Positions 15,557 to 26,106 of a stretch of 64,000 nt of DNA are shown here, in pieces. Within the stretch, counting starts at the first letter, position 1; every line of letters begins with the position of its first letter. The position numbers were made by a program, and so were the translations under genes. The notes under the pieces were generated by a model that was not told the DNA's origin, searched no databases, and worked only from the letters and a program-made list of their open reading frames with translations. Location: positions 1 through 64,000 of the forward strand of contig NZ_JACLZI010000037.1 in the NCBI RefSeq assembly GCF_014280935.1, read 5' to 3'. The DNA comes from Aquibacillus kalidii. Lineage in GTDB: Bacteria; Bacillota; Bacilli; Bacillales; Amphibacillaceae.

Positions 15557-16687
15557 GTGAGGAAGATTAAAAATATAGTCTTATTAGTGATCGTTTTGGG
15601 TGTGCTTTGGCATTTTTATGGAGAGACATTCAAAGAAGCAGGGATTCAAGGTGTAGTTTCAGACATCAAAACGGATGTTAATCAAATAAAAGATAACCCA
15701 AAGTTTATTAGTACTATTGAAAATATACATATAGGTATCGAACAACTGATCAGCAAGGTGGGTGGAAACAAAGAGGAAAGCAAACAACCAAACGAAACTA
15801 CCCCAGATAAACCTTTATTGGAAAACCCAACTGAACAATCCTTCTCTGTACATAATATCGAGCTAGGTGATGATCGTTCAGCAGTAGAACAGGTAGTTGG
15901 ATCCCCTAAAAGGTCTTCTTTAAATGAATACGGGGTTGAATGGGTAGCCTACCATGAAAACTATCATAATTTTCTTATGGTCTCCTATAATGAGCAAAAT
16001 AAAGTAGTCGGATTATATACCAACCAGAACTTGATTAAATCGAAACAAGAAATTAGCTTTGAGAGTACACGAAATGATGTACTACAACAATTAAACGAAC
16101 CGTTAGAATTTATCCGTAAGGGATTTGTTAACTATCAGGTCCAAAGTAATCAAGAGTACGACTTATTTCAAATCAATCAAACTTACGTTACCATCTTCTA
16201 TGATAAGCATGAAAATAACACAGTGACAGCTATTCAACTTATTAGTAACGACTTGGAAAATCAAAAAAAGAAGTTTTTTGCTCCTCCTAGTGATTCTCTG
16301 AAAGAGGGGTTTGAATATCAATTGTTTGATCTTACGAATGCAGCCAGAGTGAACCATAATCTTTCTGTCCTATCCTGGGAAGATGAGGTGAGACAGACTG
16401 CTCGTGATCATAGTGACGATATGGCAGTAAATAATTATTTCGGCCATACAAACTTGGAAGGACAGTCTCCTTTTGATCGTATGACAGAGGATAATATTAG
16501 CTACAGAATGGCTGGAGAGAATTTAGCGACAGGCCAACCGAGTAGTATTTTTGCTCATGAAGGTTTGATGAACTCCCTTGGGCACCGGGAAAATATATTA
16601 CAACCAGATTTTGAAATGCTTGCTGTCGGGGTTGCTTTTAACGAGGAATCTCAGCCATTTTATACTGAAAATTTCTTAACCAAATGA
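15557..16687 (+). CDS. CAP-domain extracellular protein (YkwD-like)
   Basis: 376 residues, GTG start after GGGAG. An N-terminal membrane anchor (NIVLLVIVLGVLWHFYG), a polar linker, a CAP-associated N-terminal domain (about 95-230, with IELGDDRSAVEQVVGSPKRS), and a C-terminal CAP/SCP domain (about 255-376) with FDLTNAARVNHNLSVL, HSDDMAVNNYFGHTN, AGENLATGQPS and SLGHRENIL. CAP domains of this bacterial class are secreted and often tied to spores or the cell surface; activity is unclear. The C-terminus FYTENFLTK is close to the usual end. Single gene. Confidence 0.9.
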   Translation: MRKIKNIVLLVIVLGVLWHFYGETFKEAGIQGVVSDIKTDVNQIKDNPKFISTIENIHIGIEQLISKVGGNKEESKQPNETTPDKPLLENPTEQSFSVHNIELGDDRSAVEQVVGSPKRSSLNEYGVEWVAYHENYHNFLMVSYNEQNKVVGLYTNQNLIKSKQEISFESTRNDVLQQLNEPLEFIRKGFVNYQVQSNQEYDLFQINQTYVTIFYDKHENNTVTAIQLISNDLENQKKKFFAPPSDSLKEGFEYQLFDLTNAARVNHNLSVLSWEDEVRQTARDHSDDMAVNNYFGHTNLEGQSPFDRMTEDNISYRMAGENLATGQPSSIFAHEGLMNSLGHRENILQPDFEMLAVGVAFNEESQPFYTENFLTK

Positions 16688-16796
16688 TAATAGCAAATAG
16701 AATAATTATGTTGTTATCAGGCTATATTATTTTTCTATCCTAGTATAATTTGATATCTTTAACTTATTCCTACATATAAATACGAGGAGGATAATT

Positions 16797-17270
16797 ATGT
16801 ATCGTAATGTTAATGATTTTGTAAAAGATTGGACAAGAGCTAGTGAAGGTACAATTAAAGTACTTGAGTCTCTTACGGATGACAAATTAGGTCAATCTAT
16901 TGTTGAGGGGCATAGTACCCTAGGTTGGCTAGGTTGGCATATAGCTACAGCACCTATTTATTTTGCTTCATTAGTTGGTGTAAATTTGGGTATTTCGACA
17001 GACCCAAGTGACATTCCTAGCAAAGCTAGTACTATTCTTGATACCTATAAAGAGGTTACAAAAAAATTCAAACAAGAAGTGGAAAATAATTTTACAGATG
17101 AGCAGCTATTAGAAGAAGTAGATCAACATGGAACGCTAGCGCCTCGTGGCGAAATTCTACGTACCTTGATTGATCATCAGACCCATCATCGCGGACAAAT
17201 GACCGTCCTTCTTCGTCAAGCTGGTCTACCAGTTCCAGGAATTATGGGACCAACTCAAGAACAAAATTAA
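16797..17270 (+). CDS. DinB-family protein
   Basis: 157 residues of the four-helix DinB/YfiT metal-binding fold. Putative metal ligands: His in LGWLGWHIATAP and the His pair in DHQTHHRGQMTVLLRQ. The family includes damage-induced proteins and bacillithiol or mycothiol-dependent transferases. SD GAGGAGG is strong. It ends before a shared terminator with the convergent GNAT gene. Confidence 0.88.
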   Translation: MYRNVNDFVKDWTRASEGTIKVLESLTDDKLGQSIVEGHSTLGWLGWHIATAPIYFASLVGVNLGISTDPSDIPSKASTILDTYKEVTKKFKQEVENNFTDEQLLEEVDQHGTLAPRGEILRTLIDHQTHHRGQMTVLLRQAGLPVPGIMGPTQEQN

Positions 17271-17277
17271 TGAATAT

Positions 17278-17326
17278 AAAACACGTCAGAAAACAGTATG
17301 TACAGCTTTCTGACGTGTTTTTTCTA
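17278..17326. terminator. Bidirectional terminator between dinB-like and GNAT genes
   Basis: ACACGTCAGAAA and TTTCTGACGTGT are perfectly paired around a 15-base loop, with A and T tracts flanking. Confidence 0.92.
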
Positions 17327-17869
17327 TTATTGAATCCTTCCCATCACTAGCGTATTATAGAATTCCCCATCGGAAAGAAGCTTATCATTTCGCAGTGTCC
17401 CTTCAATCTCAAAGCCATGCTGTTGATAGATTTTAATTGCTTTCTCGTTAGTCTCCAGTACACTTAACATGATTTTCTTTATTCCATTTGAATCTGCCCA
17501 ATCAATTGATCGTTTTAAAAGGGTTGTACCTATCCCATAACCCCAATATTCTTTTAATACAGCAATTCCGAACTCCACTCGATGCGAATATCTCTTTAAG
17601 AGGCTTCCTTCACACCTTGAAAAGCCTACAATTTCCCCATTTATCTCTGCTATTAAGAATACATTTCGCTCAGCTACATTATCATCCGTAATGAGTTGCT
17701 TAAAGGCCGCTTCATCTAAATACTCCTCGCCTCTCACCCTGTCTAAATTCTCTGTCTCTCCATCAATTTGTAACCTTATCTGAGATAATTGTCTTGCGTC
17801 TCCTTCTGACGCGCTCCGAACCGTGTAGCATATTTGTTCACCATTATATTCTTTTGCATCCACTATCAT
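17327..17869 (-). CDS. GNAT-family N-acetyltransferase
   Basis: 180 residues. The acetyl-CoA loop is LKEYWGYGIGTTLLKR, preceded by RVEFGIAVL, with the C-terminal AIKIYQQHGFEIEGTLRND. This last pattern is typical of YjcK/RimI-like protein or small-molecule acetyltransferases. SD TAGGAGAAGATAAA. Substrate unknown. It is convergent with dinB-like. Confidence 0.9.
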   Translation of the reverse strand: MIVDAKEYNGEQICYTVRSASEGDARQLSQIRLQIDGETENLDRVRGEEYLDEAAFKQLITDDNVAERNVFLIAEINGEIVGFSRCEGSLLKRYSHRVEFGIAVLKEYWGYGIGTTLLKRSIDWADSNGIKKIMLSVLETNEKAIKIYQQHGFEIEGTLRNDKLLSDGEFYNTLVMGRIQ

Positions 17870-17946
17870 TTTATCTTCTCCTACTATGGCTTTTTTCTCT
17901 AGTATAGCTTAATCAGCTATACTAAAATATACATAAGAAAACAGCC

Positions 17947-17980
17947 TACATTATTTTCAGATCAATAAATGTAGGCTGTG
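17947..17980 (-). terminator. Terminator of the sqd pair
   Basis: Minus sense CAGCCTACATT...AATGTAGGCTG followed by TTTTCTT, just after the glycosyltransferase stop. Confidence 0.88.
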
Positions 17981-17989
17981 AAAGGCTAT

Positions 17990-19147
17990 CTAATTATTCA
18001 CTTGTTCTTGTACTGCTTTGTAACTAGTAACATTGTTCATTCTCAAAGTCTTCTCATAGAAATCGAGTAATTGTTCCGATGGTCCCGTCCAACTAAACTT
18101 CTCCGCTTCTTTTCTCGCATTTTCTTTTAATGATTGATGAAGCAATTGATTGTCTAGTTGATTAACGGCATTAATTAAGCTATCTATATTTTCATTCTCA
18201 AACAACAGACCCGTTTTCCCGTCTTCTACTTGTTCCATTGTAGGTCCACTTTTGGCTGCAATAACTGGTAGTCCCGCTGCCATAGCTTCTAAAATGACTA
18301 GTCCTAATGTTTCTGTGACAGATGGAAACACTAAAGCATCAGCTGAAGCAAATGCTTGACCTAGCTCATCCCCATGTAAGAAACCAGTAAAGACCGTATT
18401 TGTACCTTCAAACGTTTTTTCTAAATCGTCTCTAGCTGGTCCATCCCCAACAATAGCTAAACATACATCATTTCTTTTTTCTAGTAGTGGCTTCAACTTA
18501 TGAATCTCTTTCTCAGCAGCCAGGCGTCCTACAAATAATAATAACTTTTTACCTGGTTGATGATGATTGGTCAAAGCCTGACGCATATCGTTGCTATATT
18601 TGTTTGGATGATATTTCTTGATATCAACTCCACGTTTCCAAAGATGAACATTGAAGAAATCTTTTTCTACTAATTCGTTTTTTACGGCCTGGGAAGTACA
18701 TAAATTCACATCTGCTTTGTTATGAAGTGATCGAAAATACTTCCAACATAAAGGAATTAACGGCTTTAAATTATAGTAGTCAAAATACTTTGGTACGTGT
18801 GTATGATAGGATGCTACCAGTGGGAAACCCAGTTTTTCTGCATAATGAACACCAGCAATACCAAGAATAGCTGGGTTAACGACATGAACGAGATCTGGAT
18901 CATATTTCTGTAAAATTTTCTTAACCTTCCGTTGCGGCAGTGAAAATTTCTTGTAGCGATAAAAAGGTAATGTAGTTGCCTTTACCCCTTCTACGATTGC
19001 TCCTTCGTATTCCTTCACACCAAGATCAGGTGCAATCACAACTACTTCATGATTTTGTTTACGCATATGCTTAATTGCTTCCGTTAATCTAGTAACGACC
19101 CCGTCTGTTGAAGGTAAGAATGTTTCAGTCACTATTGCAATTTTCAA
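17990..19147 (-). CDS. sqdX: GT4 glycosyltransferase, SqdX/SQD2-like sulfolipid synthase
   Basis: 385 residues from a TTG at 19147 set by AAAGGAG; the open frame runs 27 bases further, into sqdB. GT-B fold, family GT4: N-terminal KIAIVTETFLPSTDGVVTRL, YHTHVPKYFDYY, the C-terminal donor site LLFVGRLAAEKEIHKL, VFTGFLHGDELGQAFASAD, and FPSVTETLGLVILEAMAAG (E-x7-E). Enzymes with this pattern include SQD2/SqdX, MgtA-like and mannosyltransferases. Its position 17 bases after sqdB argues that it moves sulfoquinovose from UDP-sulfoquinovose to diacylglycerol. The specific acceptor is inferred. Confidence 0.78.
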   Translation of the reverse strand: MKIAIVTETFLPSTDGVVTRLTEAIKHMRKQNHEVVVIAPDLGVKEYEGAIVEGVKATTLPFYRYKKFSLPQRKVKKILQKYDPDLVHVVNPAILGIAGVHYAEKLGFPLVASYHTHVPKYFDYYNLKPLIPLCWKYFRSLHNKADVNLCTSQAVKNELVEKDFFNVHLWKRGVDIKKYHPNKYSNDMRQALTNHHQPGKKLLLFVGRLAAEKEIHKLKPLLEKRNDVCLAIVGDGPARDDLEKTFEGTNTVFTGFLHGDELGQAFASADALVFPSVTETLGLVILEAMAAGLPVIAAKSGPTMEQVEDGKTGLLFENENIDSLINAVNQLDNQLLHQSLKENARKEAEKFSWTGPSEQLLDFYEKTLRMNNVTSYKAVQEQVNN

Positions 19148-19164
19148 AACTAAATGCTCCTTTA

Positions 19165-20334
<1,170 letters not shown>

Positions 20335-20470
20335 CTATCAGAATTCACAGACCATTATAAAGTAAAATATCAACATTGAAAAATGAAACCTATTGATTAT
20401 ACTGAAAATTGAGGCTTATTTTACTTTTAATTAATATAAGGTCTATGAAATTTCACCTTACATAGATAGT

Positions 20471-21232
20471 CTATAACAGAGATTGAAGAAAGTTTCCTAT
20501 TATTTGATTAAAAGCATGTGAATTTTTAGAAGGAACTTGGTGTAATCCATTTTTTATAATGGCGATATTATTGGTTGGACAGTAACTGTAATAGGTTTTA
20601 TGCTTATTAATCCAAATTGCTTTTTCACCGTAAATACACAGAACTGGAGAGAGAAGCACTTGTAATCGATCCGAGCAATCATAATGCAATGTTTCTTGAT
20701 AAAACTGATACCAATGGTTTACATTCGTTTTACTTATATGATTGTAAAGATCTTTACGGAATTCTTTACCTCTTGCATGACTTTTAGCGAGTATTCTAGC
20801 TAAATAGTCCGGAGATTTTTTTAACAAATACATCCCTGCAACATACATAAAGTATAAGCCAGGTGTATCAACCTTTGGATAACCACCTGACAAAATGAGT
20901 GCTTTTATTTTTGAAGGGTAAGAAATAGCGAATTCTTGTGCAATCATCCCCCCTGCTGAATAGCCACATAGAATTACTTCCCGAAAACCCTCAGCCTCGA
21001 TAATAGCTTTAATCTCCTGTACATATTGATCAATGATAGGCCCATTTAGTATAGACGTAGAAGCACCATGACCACTAAAATCAGGAAATATCACACAATA
21101 GTCCTCTGCTAGCTCCCATTGATGCCGAAATACAGCTTTTCCAAGACCGGGGGGATGAATAAAAATAATTGGGGTTCCGCTACCCAATTTATCATAATAT
21201 ACTTTTCCATTTTCTAATTCAATATGTTCCAT
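20471..21232 (-). CDS. Alpha/beta hydrolase
   Basis: 253 residues. Oxyanion strand IIFIHPPGLGK, nucleophile elbow CGYSAGGMIAQ (Ser about 95), and a terminal His in NGLHQVPSKNSHAF. Family covers esterases, lipases, haloperoxidase-like and lactonase enzymes. SD TTAGGAGGAGCT. It starts 15 bases after the FAD/Rieske gene stop, so it is probably co-transcribed with it. Substrate unknown. Confidence 0.85.
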   Translation of the reverse strand: MEHIELENGKVYYDKLGSGTPIIFIHPPGLGKAVFRHQWELAEDYCVIFPDFSGHGASTSILNGPIIDQYVQEIKAIIEAEGFREVILCGYSAGGMIAQEFAISYPSKIKALILSGGYPKVDTPGLYFMYVAGMYLLKKSPDYLARILAKSHARGKEFRKDLYNHISKTNVNHWYQFYQETLHYDCSDRLQVLLSPVLCIYGEKAIWINKHKTYYSYCPTNNIAIIKNGLHQVPSKNSHAFNQIIGNFLQSLL

Positions 21233-21247
21233 AGCTCCTCCTAAGTC

Positions 21248-22780
21248 CTATTCTTCTAACTTTTTAAGAGGTTTATTAGCTGGTCCTTCTACAACGGCTC
21301 CATCAATAGCAAACCTAGATCCGTGACATGGACAATCCCAAGTCCTATCTCCATTATTCCAATTTACTTCACATCCCATATGCGTACATGTCGTGTCTAC
21401 GATATGTACTTCTCCATGCTTATCTCGATAAACACCAGCACGGTTCCCATTTAACCGGATTACCTTTGCCTCATCTTGTCCAACATCTTCAATTGTTGTT
21501 GACGTGTATTCTAATTTTCCTTTAATCAAATGTTTTGCTACTTTAGCATTATATTTGTTAAACTTCTTCAAATCGGGGTCAGCATGAAATCTACTAGGCT
21601 TATATAAATCAATGAATCGGTTGTCGGTCCCAGTGATAATATCTGTTAAAACTAAAGCCGCAACGGTACCGTTTGTCATTCCCCATTTTCTGTAACCAGT
21701 AGCAACTAAAATCTCTGGTTGATCGTCCGTAACTTGGCCAATATAAGGTACTTTATCAAGTGTGGTAAGATCTTGAGCGGACCAACGATATTTATACTCA
21801 TCCATACCAAATGTCGTTTCAGCGAATTGTTCTAGTGCTTGATAGTGTTCTAAGGTAGGTTTTCCTTCGCCTGTTCGATGACCATCTCCTCCTATTAACC
21901 AGAGTTCTTCTCCATCCACAGTAGTGGACCTAATAGAGCGAGTAGGTTTTTCTGCACTAATATACATTCCACCTGGATAGGATTCTTTTGAGGTAACCCC
22001 GACAATATACGATCTGCTAGGATACATTCTTGCAAAATAATACCCCTCCCCACCGTGAAACGGAAAATGAGAAGCTTGCACAACACGCTTACAGACAATA
22101 TGGTGACTATTACTCGTTAATATAATCGGATGATCACCACTATCAACGCTAGACGCCGTTGTATTTTCATATATTAACCCGTCGTTCTCTATAATCGAAT
22201 CCACTAATGGCTTCAAATATTTTAATGGGTGGAATTGAGCTTGGTCGTCCATCTTAATTGCTTTTTTAATTGGAATGTTGAAAGGTATATCGTCCACAAT
22301 TCCTCCCTTTATATCTAGTTTTTCATATGCTTCCATTTCCTTATCTATTTTGGAAACATACTTGTCCGAATTCGTATAAACAAATGCATCTTCAGATGAC
22401 CAGTCACAAGCGATGTTTTTTTCCTCAATCGTATCTTTAATAAATTGTTTTGCTTCCATCGCAGCTTCATAGTATAATCTAGCTTTATCTTCTCCTAAAT
22501 GTTGGATGAGTTCATCATATATTAATCCATGTTGTGCAGTGACCTTTGCAGTAGTGTGACCTGTTGTTCCATTCAATAGCTTACCAGCTTCGATCAAGGC
22601 AACTTTATACCCTTTCTTAGACAATAGATAAGCAGTAGTGATTCCAGTAATCCCACCGCCGACAATACCAACATCAACCGTTATATCTTCTTCCAGCTTA
22701 GGAAATGACGGAAATGAAACAGACTCTCTCCAATATGGTTCTGGTGTTTCAGGCATGTGGTAGTTATTTTCTTCGGTCAT
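21248..22780 (-). CDS. FAD-dependent oxidoreductase with C-terminal Rieske domain
   Basis: 510 residues from ATG 22780, set by AGAGGAGGAAACACA (the frame is open 48 bases further). N-terminal DadA-like FAD domain with VGIVGGGITGITTAYLLSK (about 37), the FAD ring region and the late motif VATGYRKWGMTNG. C-terminal Rieske 2Fe-2S domain with CTHMGCEV and DCPCHGSRF (two Cys, two His). This FAD-Rieske fusion is common in Bacilli but uncharacterised; it would oxidise an amine or thiol compound and pass electrons to the cluster. Start of a two-gene unit with the hydrolase. Confidence 0.9.
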   Translation of the reverse strand: MTEENNYHMPETPEPYWRESVSFPSFPKLEEDITVDVGIVGGGITGITTAYLLSKKGYKVALIEAGKLLNGTTGHTTAKVTAQHGLIYDELIQHLGEDKARLYYEAAMEAKQFIKDTIEEKNIACDWSSEDAFVYTNSDKYVSKIDKEMEAYEKLDIKGGIVDDIPFNIPIKKAIKMDDQAQFHPLKYLKPLVDSIIENDGLIYENTTASSVDSGDHPIILTSNSHHIVCKRVVQASHFPFHGGEGYYFARMYPSRSYIVGVTSKESYPGGMYISAEKPTRSIRSTTVDGEELWLIGGDGHRTGEGKPTLEHYQALEQFAETTFGMDEYKYRWSAQDLTTLDKVPYIGQVTDDQPEILVATGYRKWGMTNGTVAALVLTDIITGTDNRFIDLYKPSRFHADPDLKKFNKYNAKVAKHLIKGKLEYTSTTIEDVGQDEAKVIRLNGNRAGVYRDKHGEVHIVDTTCTHMGCEVNWNNGDRTWDCPCHGSRFAIDGAVVEGPANKPLKKLEE

Positions 22781-22857
22781 TGTGTTTCCTCCTCTAGGAA
22801 TTGCAGTTATTTTCTTTATTGTTTTCAAAATAAACCTATATCATGTATTTCACACAT

Positions 22858-22894
22858 AAAAAAAACTCCTATAATAGTGCTTTATAGGAGTTAA
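22858..22894. terminator. Terminator of the U32 operon
   Basis: AACTCCTATAA and TTATAGGAGTT pair around a 6-base loop, with a T tract in minus sense. It lies 8 bases after the U32 gene stop. Confidence 0.9.
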
Positions 22895-22902
22895 TCAATC
22901 GT

Positions 22903-24132
22903 TTATTTATTTTTTCTCATCATATCGTAATACTTTACAGGTTGTTCAACCTTGATTTTAACAATCATCATCGGGTGTTTTGCCATTTCAATAGCTTGGC
23001 CTTTCTCATCCCATATGTCTGTTATTTTTTGCTTAAAATGATAAAAATTTGGACCAAAAAATTCAATTTCATCCCCGATAGAGAAGGAGTTTCTTTGTTG
23101 AATCGTAGCTATTTGTGTTGATTCGTCATAATCTAACACCAATCCAGCAAAATCGTACTTTGGTATTTTATCTGGTTTTCCAAATAATTGTGCTTGTTCC
23201 GTTGGCTCTTCATAATAAAAAGCAGTAGTCAACGATCGTTGAGCAGCCTTCCAAATTTCATCAACCCATTCTTGCTTTAATTGATAGTTCTGCGGATCTT
23301 CATAATAGGTGTCGATTATTTTGCGATACACGTTCACAACAGTCGCTACATAATGGATGCTTTTCATTCTTCCTTCAATTTTTAAGCTATCTACTCCTGA
23401 TTCGATTAAGTCTGGCATATGCTCAACCATGCTCAAATCCTTAGAACTCATCGTGTACGTTTCTTCAGCAGCTTCCGTTACAGCAACCGCCCCATCTAAT
23501 CCATCTTCAAATAAATCATATTTCCAACGGCAGGATTGGGCACATCCCCCTCGATTGGCGTCACGTGCTGTCATATGGTTAGATAGGACACACCTACCAG
23601 AGTAGGAAATACACATTGCACCATGGACAAATGTTTCTAGCTCAATATCGACTTTTTCTTTTATCTCTTTTATTTCTTCCATCGAAACTTCCCGCGCAAG
23701 TACTACTCGAGGTATTCCTTCCTCTTTCCAAAATTGTACCGTACGCCAGTTAACGATAGAGGCCTGTGTGCTAATATGAACTTCCAAATTTGGAGCTGCT
23801 TCACGACAAGCTTGTACTAATGCAGGATCTGCTACTATAACTGCAGCTATTCCTATCTCATAAAGGTTTTTGAAGTATTCCTTCGCACCTTCTAAGTTCT
23901 CATTATGTGCGATGATATTTGCTGCTACATATACCTTGGCACCATATTTATTGGCAAACTCTACTCCTTCTCTCATATCTTCGAAAGAAAAGTTTCCCGC
24001 TTTAGACCGTAAACCAAATTGTTTTCCACCAATGTAGACAGCATCTGCCCCATAATGGATAGCAAATTTTAATTTTTCTAAGTTGCCTGCAGGTGCTAGT
24101 AATTCTGGTTTCTTATTCAATTTTCTCTCCAC
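22903..24132 (-). CDS. trhP2: U32 family protein, tRNA wobble-uridine hydroxylation (TrhP-type)
   Basis: 409 residues. N-terminal TIM-barrel with PELLAPAGNLEKLKFAI, GADAVYIGGKQFGLRSKAGNF, then the U32 signature region ETFVHGAMCISYSGRCVLSNHM with Cys residues for an iron-sulfur centre. It has a C-terminal beta domain. In Bacillus subtilis YrrN/YrrO (TrhP) act with a partner in making 5-hydroxyuridine at tRNA position 34. It lies 6 bases after the shorter U32 gene, so they are one operon. GTG start at 24132; a TTG 12 bases inside is an alternative with a better SD distance. Confidence 0.85.
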   Translation of the reverse strand: MERKLNKKPELLAPAGNLEKLKFAIHYGADAVYIGGKQFGLRSKAGNFSFEDMREGVEFANKYGAKVYVAANIIAHNENLEGAKEYFKNLYEIGIAAVIVADPALVQACREAAPNLEVHISTQASIVNWRTVQFWKEEGIPRVVLAREVSMEEIKEIKEKVDIELETFVHGAMCISYSGRCVLSNHMTARDANRGGCAQSCRWKYDLFEDGLDGAVAVTEAAEETYTMSSKDLSMVEHMPDLIESGVDSLKIEGRMKSIHYVATVVNVYRKIIDTYYEDPQNYQLKQEWVDEIWKAAQRSLTTAFYYEEPTEQAQLFGKPDKIPKYDFAGLVLDYDESTQIATIQQRNSFSIGDEIEFFGPNFYHFKQKITDIWDEKGQAIEMAKHPMMIVKIKVEQPVKYYDMMRKNK

Positions 24133-24138
24133 CCCAAT

Positions 24139-25068
24139 TTAATAAATCTGTTCTTTATAATAAAATCCTGTATCAAGTTTTCTTTCATCAGGCTGTATTT
24201 GGATAATCTGATGTTTCCACGTTTCTGTTAATTGATTAAATTTATCTTGATCACTAATCCATGTATCTATCGCAGTACGATACAAAGAGACTATTTTTTC
24301 TTGATAATCTCTAGACTTATACATACCATTGATCCTTACACAATCTATTTCAGCTAGGAAGATATCCTGTAGGAATTCCATCATACACAAGTCTTCATTA
24401 CTCATTATATGTGTTCCGTTACAGTCTTCGAAAATCGGATAGTGGCTATCTGCTTCTTTAAATTGTTTTAAATGAAGTTGTTTTCCATCCACCCCAGAAC
24501 TATCTCCAATATAATTATAATAGTTCGATACTAATTTACGTTTCGATTGAAAAATACAAGTCATCCCATGAACTTGGATTTCAACTGGTATTGATAACTT
24601 ATTTTTTATCTCCTTTATCGCCTCTATCGATAATTCATTCGATAGAACAGCACGCGATATCCCCTTACTGTGCCAATAGTTTAGGGTTTCATAATTAGTT
24701 GACAAGGTTTCTGGATTCCAGTGTATAGATAGGTTCAAATCCATTTCGTTTAAAATAGGAAAAATCGAAGGGTCCCCACATATAATCCCATCTACCTGGA
24801 GCTTGTCTAATTCCTGCAAATAAGCTGGTAGTGTTTCTAATCTCTCATTATGAAAAATAGCATTGGTTAGTACATATAGTTTTTTATTAGAGGCATGTAG
24901 GAATTGGACAGCCTCTTTTATATCAAATAAGGAAAAATCTCCTGCTACACGCAATCCATAGTGCTGATGTCCAACCGTTAAGGCATCTGCACCTATATTT
25001 GCTAATTGTTTTAATTCTTCCATGTCCCTTGCTGTTGTTATTAATTCTGGACGATAAGATGTATCCAT
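24139..25068 (-). CDS. trhP1: U32 family protein, shorter TrhP partner
   Basis: 309 residues. Same N-terminal fold as its downstream partner (ELITTARDMEELKQLANIGAD, VGHQHYGLRVAGDFS). The Cys-rich site is only partly kept (HGMTCIFQSKRKLVSNYY has one Cys where the partner has two more). This matches the YrrN-type paralogue, which is thought to be non-catalytic or supporting. ATG after AGGTGAAAAC. First gene of the pair. Confidence 0.85.
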   Translation of the reverse strand: MDTSYRPELITTARDMEELKQLANIGADALTVGHQHYGLRVAGDFSLFDIKEAVQFLHASNKKLYVLTNAIFHNERLETLPAYLQELDKLQVDGIICGDPSIFPILNEMDLNLSIHWNPETLSTNYETLNYWHSKGISRAVLSNELSIEAIKEIKNKLSIPVEIQVHGMTCIFQSKRKLVSNYYNYIGDSSGVDGKQLHLKQFKEADSHYPIFEDCNGTHIMSNEDLCMMEFLQDIFLAEIDCVRINGMYKSRDYQEKIVSLYRTAIDTWISDQDKFNQLTETWKHQIIQIQPDERKLDTGFYYKEQIY

Positions 25069-25247
25069 GTTTTCACCTCAAAAATGTACAGTCTACCTGT
25101 CATTATGATGAAATTAATGAATTAAGTCAGTGATTTATATCACAATTAGGATAATAGTAAGTATAGAAAGGTTCTACAATGAATGTACATGTTTACATTC
25201 TTGCAGTTTAGGTTAAAAGACTTACGAGACATAAATGAGGTGATGAA

Positions 25248-25526
25248 ATGAAAAAACGTGTACATTTATTTGTTAGTGGTAGAGTGCAATCTGTAGGGTT
25301 TCGTGCAATGACACAGCAGTTAGCTAGTACATTAAATATAAAAGGATGGGTTAAAAATTTATCAAACGGTGATGTAGAAGTTGAGGCAGAGGGAACTACG
25401 GAAAATCTCGAAAAATTTATAGCAAGTATAAAACAAGGTCCCTCTCGTTTTATAAAGGTGTCAAACATTGATATGACAACTTACAACGACATAGTTGGGT
25501 ATACATCCTTTAAGATAAAGTATTAG
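25248..25526 (+). CDS. acyP: Acylphosphatase
   Basis: 92 residues, full length. It hydrolyses acyl-phosphate bonds. Catalytic Arg in GRVQSVGFRAMTQQLA and the Asn in VKNLSNGDVEVEAEG are both in place; the closing SFKIKY strand is present. SD GAGGTGATGAA. Single gene, convergent with ferredoxin. Confidence 0.95.
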   Translation: MKKRVHLFVSGRVQSVGFRAMTQQLASTLNIKGWVKNLSNGDVEVEAEGTTENLEKFIASIKQGPSRFIKVSNIDMTTYNDIVGYTSFKIKY

Positions 25527-25585
25527 ATATATATAATATTGAACACAGGCTTAGTTTTTCTTTTATATCCTTTACGATTTACATG

Positions 25586-25618
25586 AAAAAAGCCGCTATA
25601 GATTTATAGCGGCTTTCT
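25586..25618. terminator. Bidirectional terminator
   Basis: AAAGCCGCTATA and TATAGCGGCTTT pair with a 4-base loop, between acylphosphatase and ferredoxin. Confidence 0.92.
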
Positions 25619-25637
25619 AATACTGGTCCTAAGACAA

Positions 25638-25877
25638 TTAATTTTCTTGAAAGAATTTACGGTTTAATGCGATATATTCATGCTCATTGTCAGGCACTTC
25701 ATCTTCCATGTAGATTGCTTCTACAGGACAAACTGCTTCACAAGCACCACAATCGATGCAAATATCAGGATCTATATAGAACATATCTTTTCCTTCTTCT
25801 ATACAATCTACAGGACAAACTTCTACGCATTCGCCTGCTTTTTCTACTTTACAAGGTGATGTAATTACAAACGCCAA
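25638..25877 (-). CDS. fdxA: Seven-iron-type ferredoxin
   Basis: 79 residues with TTG start set by AGGAGGAGTTAAAC. Cysteine pattern: SPC (9), then CxxxCPxxxC from 17 (GECVEVCPVDC), and CIDCGACEAVCP. That is the [3Fe-4S]/[4Fe-4S] pattern of Azotobacter FdI-type ferredoxins. It is an electron carrier in the cytoplasm. C-terminus NRKFFQEN is usual for Bacillus ferredoxins. Confidence 0.93.
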   Translation of the reverse strand: MAFVITSPCKVEKAGECVEVCPVDCIEEGKDMFYIDPDICIDCGACEAVCPVEAIYMEDEVPDNEHEYIALNRKFFQEN

Positions 25878-26106
25878 GTTTAACTCCTCCTTTATTAAAC
25901 TAACTATAAGTTATGATAGTAACATGTAAAAAGTACATCAATTAACATTATAGACTATAAATTCCATTTGTTAAAAGGGTTTTTTGTGAAATCTTTTATA
26001 TTATATGTTGTTTTCTCTTTTATAAAAGTCAAAAATCCACATCAGTTAACTTTATGGGCCCTTCTTTCATACAATAGGTTGTAACTGAAAATATAGGAGG
26101 GGTTTT

